A stretch of 64,000 bases of DNA. It comes from Entomobacter blattae (GTDB taxonomy: Bacteria > Pseudomonadota > Alphaproteobacteria > Acetobacterales > Acetobacteraceae). The stretch lies in contig NZ_CP060244.1 in NCBI RefSeq assembly GCF_014672835.1, positions 385,001 to 449,000 of the forward strand, given 5' to 3'. The notes under the pieces are model-generated. The model did not search any database and was not told the DNA's origin. It saw only the letters and a program-made list of their open reading frames with translations. The position numbers and the translations under genes were made by a program. Every line of letters starts with the position of its first letter. Positions within the stretch are counted from its first letter, which is position 1. This document shows positions 46,258-55,137 of the stretch, piece after piece.

Positions 46258-46614
46258 TTAGTGACGCTCAACCACAACATGGCCCGTAAAATGAGGCTGA
46301 CAGCTGGTGACATACCCTTTTTTTAAAAAGCACAGTTCATATTCTCCCTGAGGGGAAAATAAGACAGACTCCCCTGTATAAGGCCCTGAGCAGCTCTGTT
46401 TCTTCCCAAGAGCAACTGAGCAGCGCTGGTAATGAGTGCCTGTTGTGTTTACAACAGCACTGCCACTGTAAAGCCCTTGGCACATTCTTATTTTCCCCTG
46501 TGCAATATCACAAAGCTGAAGGGTGCCCGCCGCCCAGGCACTACCCCCCGTTGAAAGATATAGGCTAGAGAAAACAAAACAGGATGCCATAAAAAATAAG
46601 GTCTTTTTTATCAT
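46258..46614 (-). CDS. Secreted protein with three cysteine-pair repeats
   Basis: A 118-residue exported protein. An N-terminal signal peptide (basic start, hydrophobic core, cleavage at AWA-AG) precedes about 90 mature residues. These are built from three copies of a unit of about 30 residues: LCDIAQGKIRMCQGLYSGS, then RCSVALGKKQSCSGPYTGE, then LCFLKKGYVTSCQPHFTGH. Each has the pattern C-x4-6-G-x3-C-x2-x-Y/F-x-G, giving six cysteines that could form three disulfides in the periplasm. I recognise no named family. It stands alone and is transcribed towards the tRNA. Confidence 0.65.
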   Translation of the reverse strand: MIKKTLFFMASCFVFSSLYLSTGGSAWAAGTLQLCDIAQGKIRMCQGLYSGSAVVNTTGTHYQRCSVALGKKQSCSGPYTGESVLFSPQGEYELCFLKKGYVTSCQPHFTGHVVVERH

Positions 46615-46781
46615 CGCTCTTCCGTTCTATTGGCTTTTACTCACCATGATTTTACAAACTGTAAATTATATAACAATTTTTCCAGAAATTGCCTGCCGAA
46701 ATCTTTTTTTACCCTTACAGACACATTACACTAGATTTTAGCATAAAAAGGGCTTGTTTTTCCAAATGACCGAGGTTCCCT

Positions 46782-48056
46782 GTGAGTAATGATAACGAAT
46801 GGTTCTACCAAAAACAGAACACCGATGAAACAATCGGCCCTAAAAATGCCGAGGAAATGGCCTTTCTTATCCAATCGGGCGTTATCCTTCCTGATACCCT
46901 GGTTTGGACGGAAGCGTTTGGAGACCATTGGAAACCACTTGCCGAAACACCTCTGACAGCGCACCTCTCCCAAGAAGACTCCGCTGAATCCCTCGCCGTT
47001 ACCGCAAAGCCAGAAACCCACCCTCAAAAGCATACTTCTCCAACTTCAGCGCCCTCCTCTAATGCCGAGCATTTTGCGAAGCCTTCACAAACTACGCGTT
47101 TCCTACTGCCCCTTGGAACCCTCAGCAAACGGCTACGAATTCTTATAAGTTTTTTCTGCGGGATGGGAGCCTTCTTGCTCGGTCTGTATCTCTTTACTCC
47201 CAAACAAAATATTATTCAGGAACAGCAAAACGCTCCTGCGCCTTCACCCAATGTCCCAATGGAACACTCCTCTCACATTCTTGCGTGTGATTCCTCTTTT
47301 GTCATTCAGGAAGTAACCAGCCAGTTCAATAATTTCCCCATGAACCGGCTCATTGAAAAACGATTCGTCAAAATTGATCACACAACAAAAACAGCCCCCT
47401 CTCCCAACCGTATCCTTTGCACTGGCCAAATTTATGCTTCGGACAACACCATTAATGATGCCGTCTTTGAGGTAACCCTTACCCCCCAACAAAATGGTAC
47501 CTCAAAGCTCTCAGTATTATTGCAAATTAATAAAACACAGGTTGACCCAAACGCCCCACCTATTTCTGAACAGAAAAACACCCCCCCGCCCTCACCTGAA
47601 CCTGAAAAGAAAGAAGCCTCTCCCAAGGAATCCTCTCCGCATGACCCTGTAAGCGAAATGGAAAATATGTTTGCAGGAGTAGATTTAAGAAAAACTGAAA
47701 AAACACTTCTTCGCCCCACTGATAAAGAATATGTCGGGGCCAAAGGGCATTACCTGGTTGTATTACGACCTCTCAGTGAAAACAGCTTTTGGGGAACTGT
47801 TTCCGTTGCTTTTAATGAAGGAACGGGCGGTGTTACCGGCCCTGCCAAAGTCAGCAGAAACGAAATTTCCATTACAAACGGATCCCCCTCATCAAACGGA
47901 CAGGATCCTGCCCTCCCAAGTTGCACAGTAACATTTAAAAAACGGGGCAACATACTGAGCTTTTTAAGCCAAAGCCGAGGTTGTACGGCCTATCACGGAG
48001 CTTCAGTAGATTTTAACGTTCCCAATGCCCGACTCCATCTTAAACGTCATCCCTAA
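46782..48056 (+). CDS. GYF_2-domain membrane protein
   Basis: A 424-residue protein. The N-terminus is a GYF_2 (DUF4339) domain: EWFYQKQNTDETIGPKNAEEM with TLVWTEAFGDHWKPLAETPL (about residues 6-60). A Pro/Ser/Gln-rich linker, a transmembrane helix (about 125-143, ISFFCGMGAFLLGLYLF) and a periplasmic half with no named family follow. A second low-complexity Pro/Glu/Ser linker at about 258-285 splits that half in two. It starts with a GTG preceded by GAGG. GYF_2 domains are thought to mediate protein or membrane contacts; the role is unknown. Confidence 0.65.
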   Translation: MSNDNEWFYQKQNTDETIGPKNAEEMAFLIQSGVILPDTLVWTEAFGDHWKPLAETPLTAHLSQEDSAESLAVTAKPETHPQKHTSPTSAPSSNAEHFAKPSQTTRFLLPLGTLSKRLRILISFFCGMGAFLLGLYLFTPKQNIIQEQQNAPAPSPNVPMEHSSHILACDSSFVIQEVTSQFNNFPMNRLIEKRFVKIDHTTKTAPSPNRILCTGQIYASDNTINDAVFEVTLTPQQNGTSKLSVLLQINKTQVDPNAPPISEQKNTPPPSPEPEKKEASPKESSPHDPVSEMENMFAGVDLRKTEKTLLRPTDKEYVGAKGHYLVVLRPLSENSFWGTVSVAFNEGTGGVTGPAKVSRNEISITNGSPSSNGQDPALPSCTVTFKKRGNILSFLSQSRGCTAYHGASVDFNVPNARLHLKRHP

Positions 48057-48093
48057 CTTTCTGCTGTCCCTCCCCCAAAGAAAGCCTGCCTAT

Positions 48094-48690
48094 ATGCATT
48101 TTCTCTCCATTGGGTTTTTGACCTTTGCTGTTATCAGCGCCATTACGCCTGGCCCCAATAACGTTATGGTTCTCGCTTCTGGCGCTAATTTTGGTTTTCA
48201 GAAAAGCCTTCCCCATATTTGGGGAGTCTCTCTGGGCTTTGCCTTTATGGTGGCTGTATTTGGCTTGGGTGGCGGCGTTATTTTTACGCGCTGGCCCATT
48301 TTTTATACGCTTCTGCGTTATGGAGGAGCTCTTTACCTGCTATGGTTGGCATGGAAAATTGCGAATGCCCACCCTCATTTTGAAAACGCACCAACATCCT
48401 CTACCCCTATCTCCTTCATACAGGCCGTATTATACCAATGGGTTAATCCCAAAGCCATTATTATGGCGGTTGCTGCGACAACCCTTTATGTCCCCCTCGC
48501 CCACTATTACCTTATTCTTCCTATCATGATTACAGCCTACACAATCATAACCTTTTTTTGCCTATGCTCATGGGCCTATGGGGGAACCATTATTCAAAAA
48601 CTCCTGCAAAACTCTTTTCATTACCGAGTTTTTAATATCGCTATGGGAATTTTGTTAGTGTTGAGCCTTTATCCCTTACTCACCGAATAA
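48094..48690 (+). CDS. LysE-family amino acid exporter
   Basis: A 198-residue six-helix LysE/RhtB translocator exporting amino acids. The N-terminal ITPGPNNVMVLASGANFGFQ (about residues 17-36) is the family signature. The start is placed at 48094, where the first helix begins; a longer frame back to 48025 would overlap the previous gene and add unlike residues. The substrate is not readable from sequence. It follows the GYF_2 gene by 37 bases. Confidence 0.85.
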   Translation: MHFLSIGFLTFAVISAITPGPNNVMVLASGANFGFQKSLPHIWGVSLGFAFMVAVFGLGGGVIFTRWPIFYTLLRYGGALYLLWLAWKIANAHPHFENAPTSSTPISFIQAVLYQWVNPKAIIMAVAATTLYVPLAHYYLILPIMITAYTIITFFCLCSWAYGGTIIQKLLQNSFHYRVFNIAMGILLVLSLYPLLTE

Positions 48691-48744
48691 TCTACCCTCG
48701 GGCACATTCTGATAATCTAACACCTTCCAATAAGGAGACTTTTT

Positions 48745-50031
48745 TTGACGGTTCCCTCACCCCTGCCCCATGCAGAGAGGTTACATAAATCCCTTACCTT
48801 ATTCAGCGGCACCCTTTTTTTTCTGAATATTGTCATAGGGGCTGGGTTACTGGTGTTGCCAGGCCTGATTTACCATCAATTAGGTCAATCTTCGGTAGCG
48901 GCATGGCTCATCTGCTCGGCAAGTGTTTTCCCCCTGCTCCTGGTCTTTATTCTTCTGGGAAAAGATTTTCCTAGCGCAGGAGGAATAACCACCTACGCGT
49001 CTCGGGCCTTTGGCCCCATTGGCTTGCGCATAGCCGCTTATCTTTTTCTGGGCGCCGTACTGATTGGCATGCCCGGTACTGCTTTAACGGGGGGCTTCTA
49101 TCTTTCTCTTATCTTGCCTACCCACCCCCATCTTTATGCATTTGGCCTTGTTCTCATCATGAGCTTAACGCACCTCTTCTCAGGAAAGACCATAACCAAA
49201 ACCCTTGAATTTATTGGCGCTTTGCTTCTTTTTATCCTTATAGGCCTTATGGTTTTGGGGTATATCAGCCTTTTTCTTTACCCACCCCCCTCGCCGCAGG
49301 ATATTTCGCCTATTTCCCACGAACCCGTAACCCTCCTGGGGCTCCTTCATCCTTATATGACCATTTTTTTTGCCTTTACCGGTTGGGAGGTTGGCTCGAC
49401 AAGTGCGGAAGAGTTTAAAAACCCTGCTCGGGATTTCCCCAAGGCCATGGTTTTTTCCTATATAATCGCTATCTTTCTCTACAGCTCTATTGCTATTCTT
49501 GTCTCTCTCTCCCATCTCAGGCAGAATTTTAACACCCCCTTTTATGAGATCCTCTATCCCATACTTGGAAGTTACGGACATATTGTTCTTTCCTGCACTG
49601 CAACCCTATTGATTATAGCTAATCTTTTCGGGGGAATTTGGGCTATCTCCCGCTTGGTCTATTCCCTGGGGAAAGACAAAATTATCCCCTCAGTCTTCGG
49701 CAGGCTCTCTCACACAATTCCCACTCATGCCCTTGTTTTTACATGGGCTGCCACAAGCACCGTGCTGGTTTTAGATGGTTTTTTTAATATTGGCCTTGGG
49801 AAGATCTTCGCCCTGGCCGGACAAAATCTCCTCTTGCTTTACGCTCTGGCCTCTGCCGCCCTTTTCAAGCTGACCACACAGCTATGGCAAAAATTTCTCG
49901 CCTGTGGTGTTGTTGGAATGGTGGCCATCCTTATTATACTTTCTGGGAAATCCCTTTATTTTCCAGCTATTTTGACCATGGCTGCCGTTGGGACCAGTCT
50001 ATGGCATTTTTATGCCAACTCTAAACTCTAA
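48745..50031 (+). CDS. APC-superfamily amino acid permease (YjeH-like)
   Basis: A 428-residue inner-membrane permease with about twelve helices. The N-terminal FLNIVIGAGLLVLPGL (about residues 27-42) carries the unwound helix-1 glycine motif. FTGWEVGSTSAEEFKNPARDFPKAM (about 213-237) is the conserved helix-6/loop block. The TTG start is well placed behind AAGGAG. The closest family style is YjeH, an amino acid exporter. Its last four codons (Asn-Ser-Lys-Leu) and the stop are formed by the first units of a long 7-bp tandem array. The original C-terminus may therefore have been replaced by array sequence. Confidence 0.85.
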   Translation: MTVPSPLPHAERLHKSLTLFSGTLFFLNIVIGAGLLVLPGLIYHQLGQSSVAAWLICSASVFPLLLVFILLGKDFPSAGGITTYASRAFGPIGLRIAAYLFLGAVLIGMPGTALTGGFYLSLILPTHPHLYAFGLVLIMSLTHLFSGKTITKTLEFIGALLLFILIGLMVLGYISLFLYPPPSPQDISPISHEPVTLLGLLHPYMTIFFAFTGWEVGSTSAEEFKNPARDFPKAMVFSYIIAIFLYSSIAILVSLSHLRQNFNTPFYEILYPILGSYGHIVLSCTATLLIIANLFGGIWAISRLVYSLGKDKIIPSVFGRLSHTIPTHALVFTWAATSTVLVLDGFFNIGLGKIFALAGQNLLLLYALASAALFKLTTQLWQKFLACGVVGMVAILIILSGKSLYFPAILTMAAVGTSLWHFYANSKL

Positions 50032-50291
50032 ACTCTAAACTCTAAACTCTAAACTCTAAACTCTAAACTCTAAACTCTAAACTCTAAACTCTAAACTCTA
50101 AACTCTAAACTCTAAACTCTAAACTCTAAACTCTAAACTCTAAACTCTAAACTCTAAACTCTAAACTCTAAACTCTAAACTCTAAACTCTAAACTCTAAA
50201 CTCTAAACTCTAAACTCTAAACTCTAAACTCTAAACTCTAAACTCTAAACTCTAAACTCTAAACTCTAAACTCTAAACTCTAAACTCTAAA
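50017..50291. repeat. Perfect 7-bp tandem array (AACTCTA, about 39 copies)
   Basis: 275 bases of uninterrupted AACTCTA units (equivalently TTTAGAG on the other strand), without one mismatch. It starts inside the permease gene, whose last codons and TAA stop it supplies, and runs into the leader of the nitroreductase gene. Every frame has a stop each 21 bases, so length changes cannot lengthen the permease. They would alter only the spacing to the downstream gene. This has the form of a fast-mutating simple-sequence repeat. The exact copy number may be an assembly value. Confidence 0.95.
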
Positions 50292-50455
50292 GAGAAATGA
50301 AATATTTTGAAGGGCTTTTCCAGTCTATTTTTTATAATTTTACCACTGCACTATTTGACTCCTTCGCCTCTACACCCCATTTTACTCTAAATAAAAAAGC
50401 GCCTTGAAAATCATGCGCTCGCTACCTCGTATTTAACTGGAAAGAATAGAATTCT

Positions 50456-51106
50456 ATGGACATTGTTAATATTGCTAGCAAACGCTACACCACCAAAGCC
50501 TATGACAATACCAAAACCATCCCTGAACACGATATAACAAAGCTGCTACAGGTTCTCCACCTTACCCCTTCTTCCATTAATTCCCAGCCCTGGCACTTCT
50601 TTATTGCAGGCACTTCAGCCAGCAAGGAACGCATAACCAAATCCACCAACGATTCGTTTGCTTTTAATACCCCCAACATTATCAATGCCTCGCATGTTGT
50701 CGTTTTATGCCGACTGATTGACTATAAAGATGAAAACCTTACTAAAGTTTTAGACCAAGAATATGCCGATAAGCGCTATCCCACCTCCGAAGCAAGGGAC
50801 AAGGCTTTTCAAGCCCGTAAATTTTTTATTGAACTCCATAGTCAACAGCATGACATCGGCAATTGGATGACTGCACAAATCTATATTGCCTTGGGGTATC
50901 TATTAATGGGCGCTTCAGCCCTGGGAATTGATGCAACCCCGATGGAGGGTTTTAACGCCGCAATTCTAGATCAAGAACTCGGGTTAAAAGAAAAAGGGCT
51001 AACGAGCACCCTTCTTGTTAGCCTGGGTTATCATAGCAGCGAAGACTATAATGCCAAGGCCCCAAAATCCAGACTTAAAAAAGAGGATGTTTTTACTTTT
51101 CTTTAA
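50456..51106 (+). CDS. NfsB-type nitroreductase
   Basis: A 216-residue FMN-dependent NAD(P)H nitroreductase of the NfsB/dihydropteridine reductase family. The N-terminus ASKRYTTKAYD holds the phosphate-binding Arg. LHLTPSSINSQPWHFFIA (about residues 34-51) holds the FMN-binding Ser and Asn, and GIDATPMEGF (about 160) lines the active site. It reduces nitro compounds and quinones. The 165 bases upstream separate it from the 7-bp array; changes in array length could affect its leader. Confidence 0.9.
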   Translation: MDIVNIASKRYTTKAYDNTKTIPEHDITKLLQVLHLTPSSINSQPWHFFIAGTSASKERITKSTNDSFAFNTPNIINASHVVVLCRLIDYKDENLTKVLDQEYADKRYPTSEARDKAFQARKFFIELHSQQHDIGNWMTAQIYIALGYLLMGASALGIDATPMEGFNAAILDQELGLKEKGLTSTLLVSLGYHSSEDYNAKAPKSRLKKEDVFTFL

Positions 51107-51665
51107 AACTTCAAAACCGCTCCTATATCAAAAAACCTCTGAGAGCCCTATAAAAAAGTCAGCATATTTCCAAAAAATGGCAGGCCAATTCTTCCACAAG
51201 CAAAGCCCTTACTGAGAGAGTTGTACCTCTTCCAAACCCCCATGGCTTATCGTTTCATCCGACAAACCGAAACTTTTGACGTATGAGCGTATGAACATGA
51301 GGATAGGGATTGTTTGAGGGGCAAATACGCCCAAAAGAGCTCTCAAAACTCCAAATAAAGACTAGTCTTATTAGCAGAGACTTGGAAGCACCCTAGTTAT
51401 TAGCTTTTCATAAAAGTTATTAGCTTTTTCATAAAAAAGGAAGAAAAGCCCTTTAGGCTGCCCTAAATAAGCGCTTTTAAACACATATATTGCCTTTGCT
51501 TCTCTGCCATTCAACACCAGACTCTGGCTGCACCATTTGACCTTTTTATTGAATACCACCAAGAGCCAATAAATTTCTAACTCCTAAAAACTTCTCATCT
51601 TCTATTTCATTTCTATAAGAAGTGGGCTATCTTTTTGAGTTCACTCTTTTTAAAAGGAAAGTAAA
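51107..51665. other. Intergenic region with a 20-bp direct repeat
   Basis: About 560 AT-rich bases with no recognisable gene. Two near-identical copies of GTTATTAGCTTTTCATAAAA lie head to tail at 51397-51416 and 51417-51437 (the second has one extra T). Short frames on both strands have no family. It carries the promoter of the metallothionein gene at its right end; AAGGAAAG just before the ATG is a good ribosome site. Confidence 0.5.
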
Positions 51666-51836
51666 ATGGCCACCATGTCCCAAAAAACCAAATGCTCTTG
51701 TAAAGACTGTGTCTGTATGGTCGATTCCTCAAAGGCCATACAAAAGAACGGGCAGTTTTACTGCTGCGAAGAATGCTCAAACCACCATTCTCATTCCACA
51801 GGGTGCAACCATCAGGGTTGTAATTGCCACGGTTAA
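51666..51836 (+). CDS. Bacterial metallothionein
   Basis: A 56-residue cysteine-rich protein, too short for a usual ORF cutoff. The pattern matches SmtA/BmtA-type prokaryotic metallothioneins. An N-terminal CSCKDCVCMVD (residues of about 9-19) is followed by Ala and Gly spacing, then FYCCEECSNHH (about 31-41), then GCNHQGCNCHG at the C-terminus. That gives ten cysteines and four histidines. It would sequester Zn, Cd or Cu in the cytoplasm. The ATG at 51666 is preceded by AAGGA. A strong terminator follows 10 bases after the stop. It does not overlap any other plausible gene; the other-frame ORF at 51622-51861 is a shadow. Confidence 0.85.
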   Translation: MATMSQKTKCSCKDCVCMVDSSKAIQKNGQFYCCEECSNHHSHSTGCNHQGCNCHG

Positions 51837-51846
51837 CTCCCCACAA

Positions 51847-51882
51847 AATATCCTCCCCTGAATAAAAAGGGGAGGATATTTT
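51847..51882 (+). terminator. Intrinsic terminator after metallothionein
   Basis: A perfect 12-bp stem, AATATCCTCCCC (51847-51858) and GGGGAGGATATT (51869-51880), with a 10-base loop. A short T-rich tail follows. It closes the metallothionein gene and may also work for the convergent MliC-like gene. Confidence 0.85.
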
Positions 51883-51919
51883 ATAAAAAACCTCTCTATT
51901 TCAATAAGCCTTTTTATTT

Positions 51920-52333
51920 TTACTGACTATTTTCTTTTGCCTTAGGATTTTTAACTTCTGTGCAACTTGCCGTTGCGTTTTTATTATTAACGTCAGTAAA
52001 AGTCGCGCCGTCTTTATTGACCCACCATTCAAACTGCCCCGCCACATAGCGAGCCCCACTGGCAGCCACCACATTTGAAAAAACTGTTGCGCCATCCTTA
52101 ACGGGGACAATAGCAATTGATGTAGGACCAGCATTAATATACGACACACGAAAAATTTTTACGGGTAAAGGTAAGGAGGATTTTTTGCAGATATAACGTG
52201 CAGCTGTTGTCTCTACTTTATTCTGTCCGGGAATATCAAACTTGACCTCACTGGCCTGGGCAGCCCCCATAGCCATCCCTAAAATTGATGCCATGGTAAA
52301 AATGCCTAAAAAATTTTTAGCAAGTTCCATCAT
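51920..52333 (-). CDS. MliC-like exported lysozyme-inhibitor-type protein
   Basis: A 137-residue exported protein. The ATG at 52333 is preceded by GGAG, and the following residues (hydrophobic core ending at AAQASE) form a signal peptide; the longer frame to 52408 is rejected. The mature part has ARYICKKSSLPLPVKIF with a Cys, then the MliC hallmark ASGARYVAGQFEWWVNKDGATF (about residues 92-113) and a C-terminal Cys for the disulfide. The MliC family inhibits C-type lysozyme. No lipobox is evident, so it is probably periplasmic rather than lipid-anchored. A lysozyme-inhibitor role would suit a host-associated bacterium; that is inference. Confidence 0.72.
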   Translation of the reverse strand: MMELAKNFLGIFTMASILGMAMGAAQASEVKFDIPGQNKVETTAARYICKKSSLPLPVKIFRVSYINAGPTSIAIVPVKDGATVFSNVVAASGARYVAGQFEWWVNKDGATFTDVNNKNATASCTEVKNPKAKENSQ

Positions 52334-52434
52334 AATAACTCCTTTTGTGTTCACTAAACCTTTATTCGGAAAACATTCCCTATTCCTCCATAGGAAACAT
52401 CCGAACAACAGCCTACCCAGCTTTTCTGACCGAA

Positions 52435-53094
52435 CTATGATTGTAAAGTCATTTTTTGGATATGACGCTTTAAAGCCGCTTCTGCCCGCGCTGATTCAAA
52501 CGCCAAGCCTATCAAGGAAGGTATTTGCCAAGGATAAAAGAGCAGGCTGGTAAGAATGCTTTGAGCCTGTATATGGCCTTGCTGCGAAAGAACACCCTGC
52601 ACAAGAGGGGGAAGTGAGCGCTTAGCATCATCACAAATGACACGCACGACCGCAAAGGGAATACCCGCTGCATGGCACTGTTCTGCCACTATCCCACTTT
52701 CCATATCCAACGCCACACAAGAGGGATAACGCAAGGCCAGGTTGCGCTTTTCCGCCGCACTGGCAACGATATGGTCAACATGCACGATATCGTTATTATT
52801 AACAGATAAGGCCTTACCCCCAACCCTATGCCACAGGGTTTTATCAACCTCCCAAGCAGTCCCCTTATGCCAGACAGTGTGAGGGATAATTACAGTTCCA
52901 GCTTTTTGTATAGGAGACAACCCCGCAGCCAAACCGAAGGATAAAACAGCATTACACCGAAACTTTAACAATGCTTTTACGGCCCCTTGTGCACCCAGAA
53001 AAGTTGCCCCACTGGGGACGATCCGTGCCGTTGGGGCAAACTGCCTGGCAAGGCGTGCCTCACTCTGCATTCCTACCACAATACCAAGCTTCAT
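52435..53094 (-). CDS. hpnG: Hopanoid nucleosidase (phosphorylase family)
   Basis: A 219-residue enzyme of the purine-nucleoside phosphorylase/MTA nucleosidase fold. It starts LGIVVGMQSEARLA and shows the family glycine loop (VLSFGLAAGLSP). The ribose-binding CVALDMESGIVAEQC (about residues 126-140) has the Met-Glu pair, and VRVICDDAKRSLPP holds the catalytic Asp. It lies 3 bases after the squalene-hopene cyclase gene. In that position HpnG removes adenine from adenosylhopane in bacteriohopanetetrol synthesis. Confidence 0.82.
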   Translation of the reverse strand: MKLGIVVGMQSEARLARQFAPTARIVPSGATFLGAQGAVKALLKFRCNAVLSFGLAAGLSPIQKAGTVIIPHTVWHKGTAWEVDKTLWHRVGGKALSVNNNDIVHVDHIVASAAEKRNLALRYPSCVALDMESGIVAEQCHAAGIPFAVVRVICDDAKRSLPPLVQGVLSQQGHIQAQSILTSLLFYPWQIPSLIGLAFESARAEAALKRHIQKMTLQS

Positions 53095-53097
53095 AAA

Positions 53098-55038
53098 TTA
53101 AAGACCGTATTGTACATGACGAGAGTTGGTGTGACCAAGATTTTTATATCGTGACATGGCCATAAGCGGGAAAAACTGGCTATATCCGTGGTATTTGAGA
53201 TAAAAAACCTTTGGAAATCCTACGGCATTATAGGGTTCCTCTTCCCAGGTTCCATCCTCTTTCTGGGTCTCTACGAGATAGGCCACACCCTTTTGAACTT
53301 CAGGGTCATCCCTATGGCCAGCTGCCATAAGCCCGAGAAGGGCCCAGGCTGTCTGCGAAGGAAGACTTTCCTTATATTGACCGCGAGGCCCCCCTTCATA
53401 GCTCGACTCCCCCTCGCCCCAGCCACCATCTTCTCGTTGTACAGATTTTAACCATTCAACAGCACGTTCAACAGCAGGATCGGTAGGGGAAACTCCTGCA
53501 GCATTCAACGCACATAACACAGACCATGTGCCATAAATATAATTCGTGCCCCACCGACCAAACCACGAACCATCCGCTTCCTGTTCTGCACGAAGATATT
53601 CCACCCCGCGTGCAATAACTGGACGATCTTCCTTATGGCCAAGCTGAGCAAGAAAAGAAATACACCGTGCTGTCACATCAGCTGTAGGCGGATCCAACAA
53701 AGCCCCATGATCAGCAAACGGAATATGGTTAAGCACATAGACGTTGTTATCTATATCAAACGCTCCCCAGCCTCCATTGCTGCTTTGCATCCCCACAATC
53801 CAATGGCGGGCCCGCTCAATGGCTTCCTCATAGGCAGGATTACCATCCCTGTGAAGCATCATTCCAACCACAGCCGTATCATCCACATCGGGATAATAAT
53901 CGTTCTCATACTGGAAAGCCCACCCGCCAGGAGGAAGGGTGGGGTTATTAAGTGCCCAATCTCCTTTTACATCAAGGATTTGTTTGCTCAGCAGCCATTC
54001 AGCTGCTTTGGTCATCCGTTCAGCCGTCTCCTCTGGTTGAACACCCTCTGGGCCTGAGGCTGCTTCCAGCATGGCATGCCCAGCCAACCCGGTATCCCAA
54101 ATAGGGGAGAAACATGGCTGGCAATAGGCCTCATCTCCATAGTCGACAATCAATCTCCGCATGGCTTTCCACGCTGCGACCGACCGTGGGTCCTCATCTG
54201 GAATACCGAGCGCCTTTAGCATCATAACGGCATTGGCCATGGCTGGGTAAATGGCTCCCAGCCCATCTTCTGCATTCAAACGCTCCATAATGAAATCGAC
54301 CGTAACTTTTATGGCTTTTTCCCGCAGCCATTTGGGTGAACGTTTTTCCAAGGGCCGTATCGCCACATCTACAGCTTTGAAAACATGCCCCCAACGAGAT
54401 CGATATGGTCCCCTGATCCAATCCTTAATCAAAGAAGGCGGGCGGGTAAAAAGCTCCTGCACTGTAATGTTTCTGGGGTTAACTGCTTTGGGTTTAAGGG
54501 CTGCTAGCACTAACAGGGGTGCCACCACTGTCCGCGACCAGTAAGACATATTCCAGACAGAGAAAACCGCCTTACGGGGAAGTAAAAACATCTCAATTGG
54601 CATCACGGGGGTTGCCTCCCAAGGAACCTCCCCATACAAAGCTAATTGGAAACGGGTAAAAACATTGCTTCTTTCGGCCCCACCATGCTGCAATATCGCT
54701 TTGCGTGCTCTAACCATATGGGGTTCATCGGGGCTATCGCCAATGGCTTTCAAGGCAAAATAGGCTTTAACCGAGGCCGACATATCAAACTTGCCATCGT
54801 AATAAAGCGGCCATCCACCGTGCTCACCTTGAATACGACGAAGATAGCGCCCTATTTTAACCTGGAGCTCTTCATCAATCCGGTCCATATAATGTTCCAG
54901 CAGGACATATTCAGCAGGAATGGTGCAATCCGCCTCCAGCTCAAAAACCCAGTAGCCGTCGCCTTCTTGCTTATCCATCAGAACGCCATGGGCTTTCCTT
55001 ACAGCATCGTCAAGCCTGCTCCAGTTTGTATCGTCCAT
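53098..55038 (-). CDS. shc: Squalene-hopene cyclase
   Basis: A 646-residue membrane-associated cyclase of squalene to hopene. The acidic catalytic block YYPDVDDTAVV is at about residue 376-386. Several QW repeats (QxxxGxW) are visible, for example QEGDGYWVFELEA (about 24), QSSNGGWGAFDIDN (about 424), EQEADGSWFGRWG and QREDGGWGEGESSY. The overall length is typical. It is the central gene of the hopanoid cluster. It precedes hpnG and follows hpnE by 99 bases. Confidence 0.95.
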   Translation of the reverse strand: MDDTNWSRLDDAVRKAHGVLMDKQEGDGYWVFELEADCTIPAEYVLLEHYMDRIDEELQVKIGRYLRRIQGEHGGWPLYYDGKFDMSASVKAYFALKAIGDSPDEPHMVRARKAILQHGGAERSNVFTRFQLALYGEVPWEATPVMPIEMFLLPRKAVFSVWNMSYWSRTVVAPLLVLAALKPKAVNPRNITVQELFTRPPSLIKDWIRGPYRSRWGHVFKAVDVAIRPLEKRSPKWLREKAIKVTVDFIMERLNAEDGLGAIYPAMANAVMMLKALGIPDEDPRSVAAWKAMRRLIVDYGDEAYCQPCFSPIWDTGLAGHAMLEAASGPEGVQPEETAERMTKAAEWLLSKQILDVKGDWALNNPTLPPGGWAFQYENDYYPDVDDTAVVGMMLHRDGNPAYEEAIERARHWIVGMQSSNGGWGAFDIDNNVYVLNHIPFADHGALLDPPTADVTARCISFLAQLGHKEDRPVIARGVEYLRAEQEADGSWFGRWGTNYIYGTWSVLCALNAAGVSPTDPAVERAVEWLKSVQREDGGWGEGESSYEGGPRGQYKESLPSQTAWALLGLMAAGHRDDPEVQKGVAYLVETQKEDGTWEEEPYNAVGFPKVFYLKYHGYSQFFPLMAMSRYKNLGHTNSRHVQYGL

Positions 55039-55137
55039 TATTTTTGCCCTTTACAACCTAAACAAACCACTTCTGCAAACATAGGGATCCTCATGCCCAT
55101 CATCCTGTTTCCTATACGCTCCCTTGGGTTGAAAAAA

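Noticed and set aside
50017-50291. CRISPR array
   Set aside because: The units are contiguous 7-mers with no spacers.
51622-51861. A 79-residue + strand frame
   Set aside because: It overlaps the metallothionein in another frame and has no start context or family; the Cys-rich 56-residue frame is the real gene.
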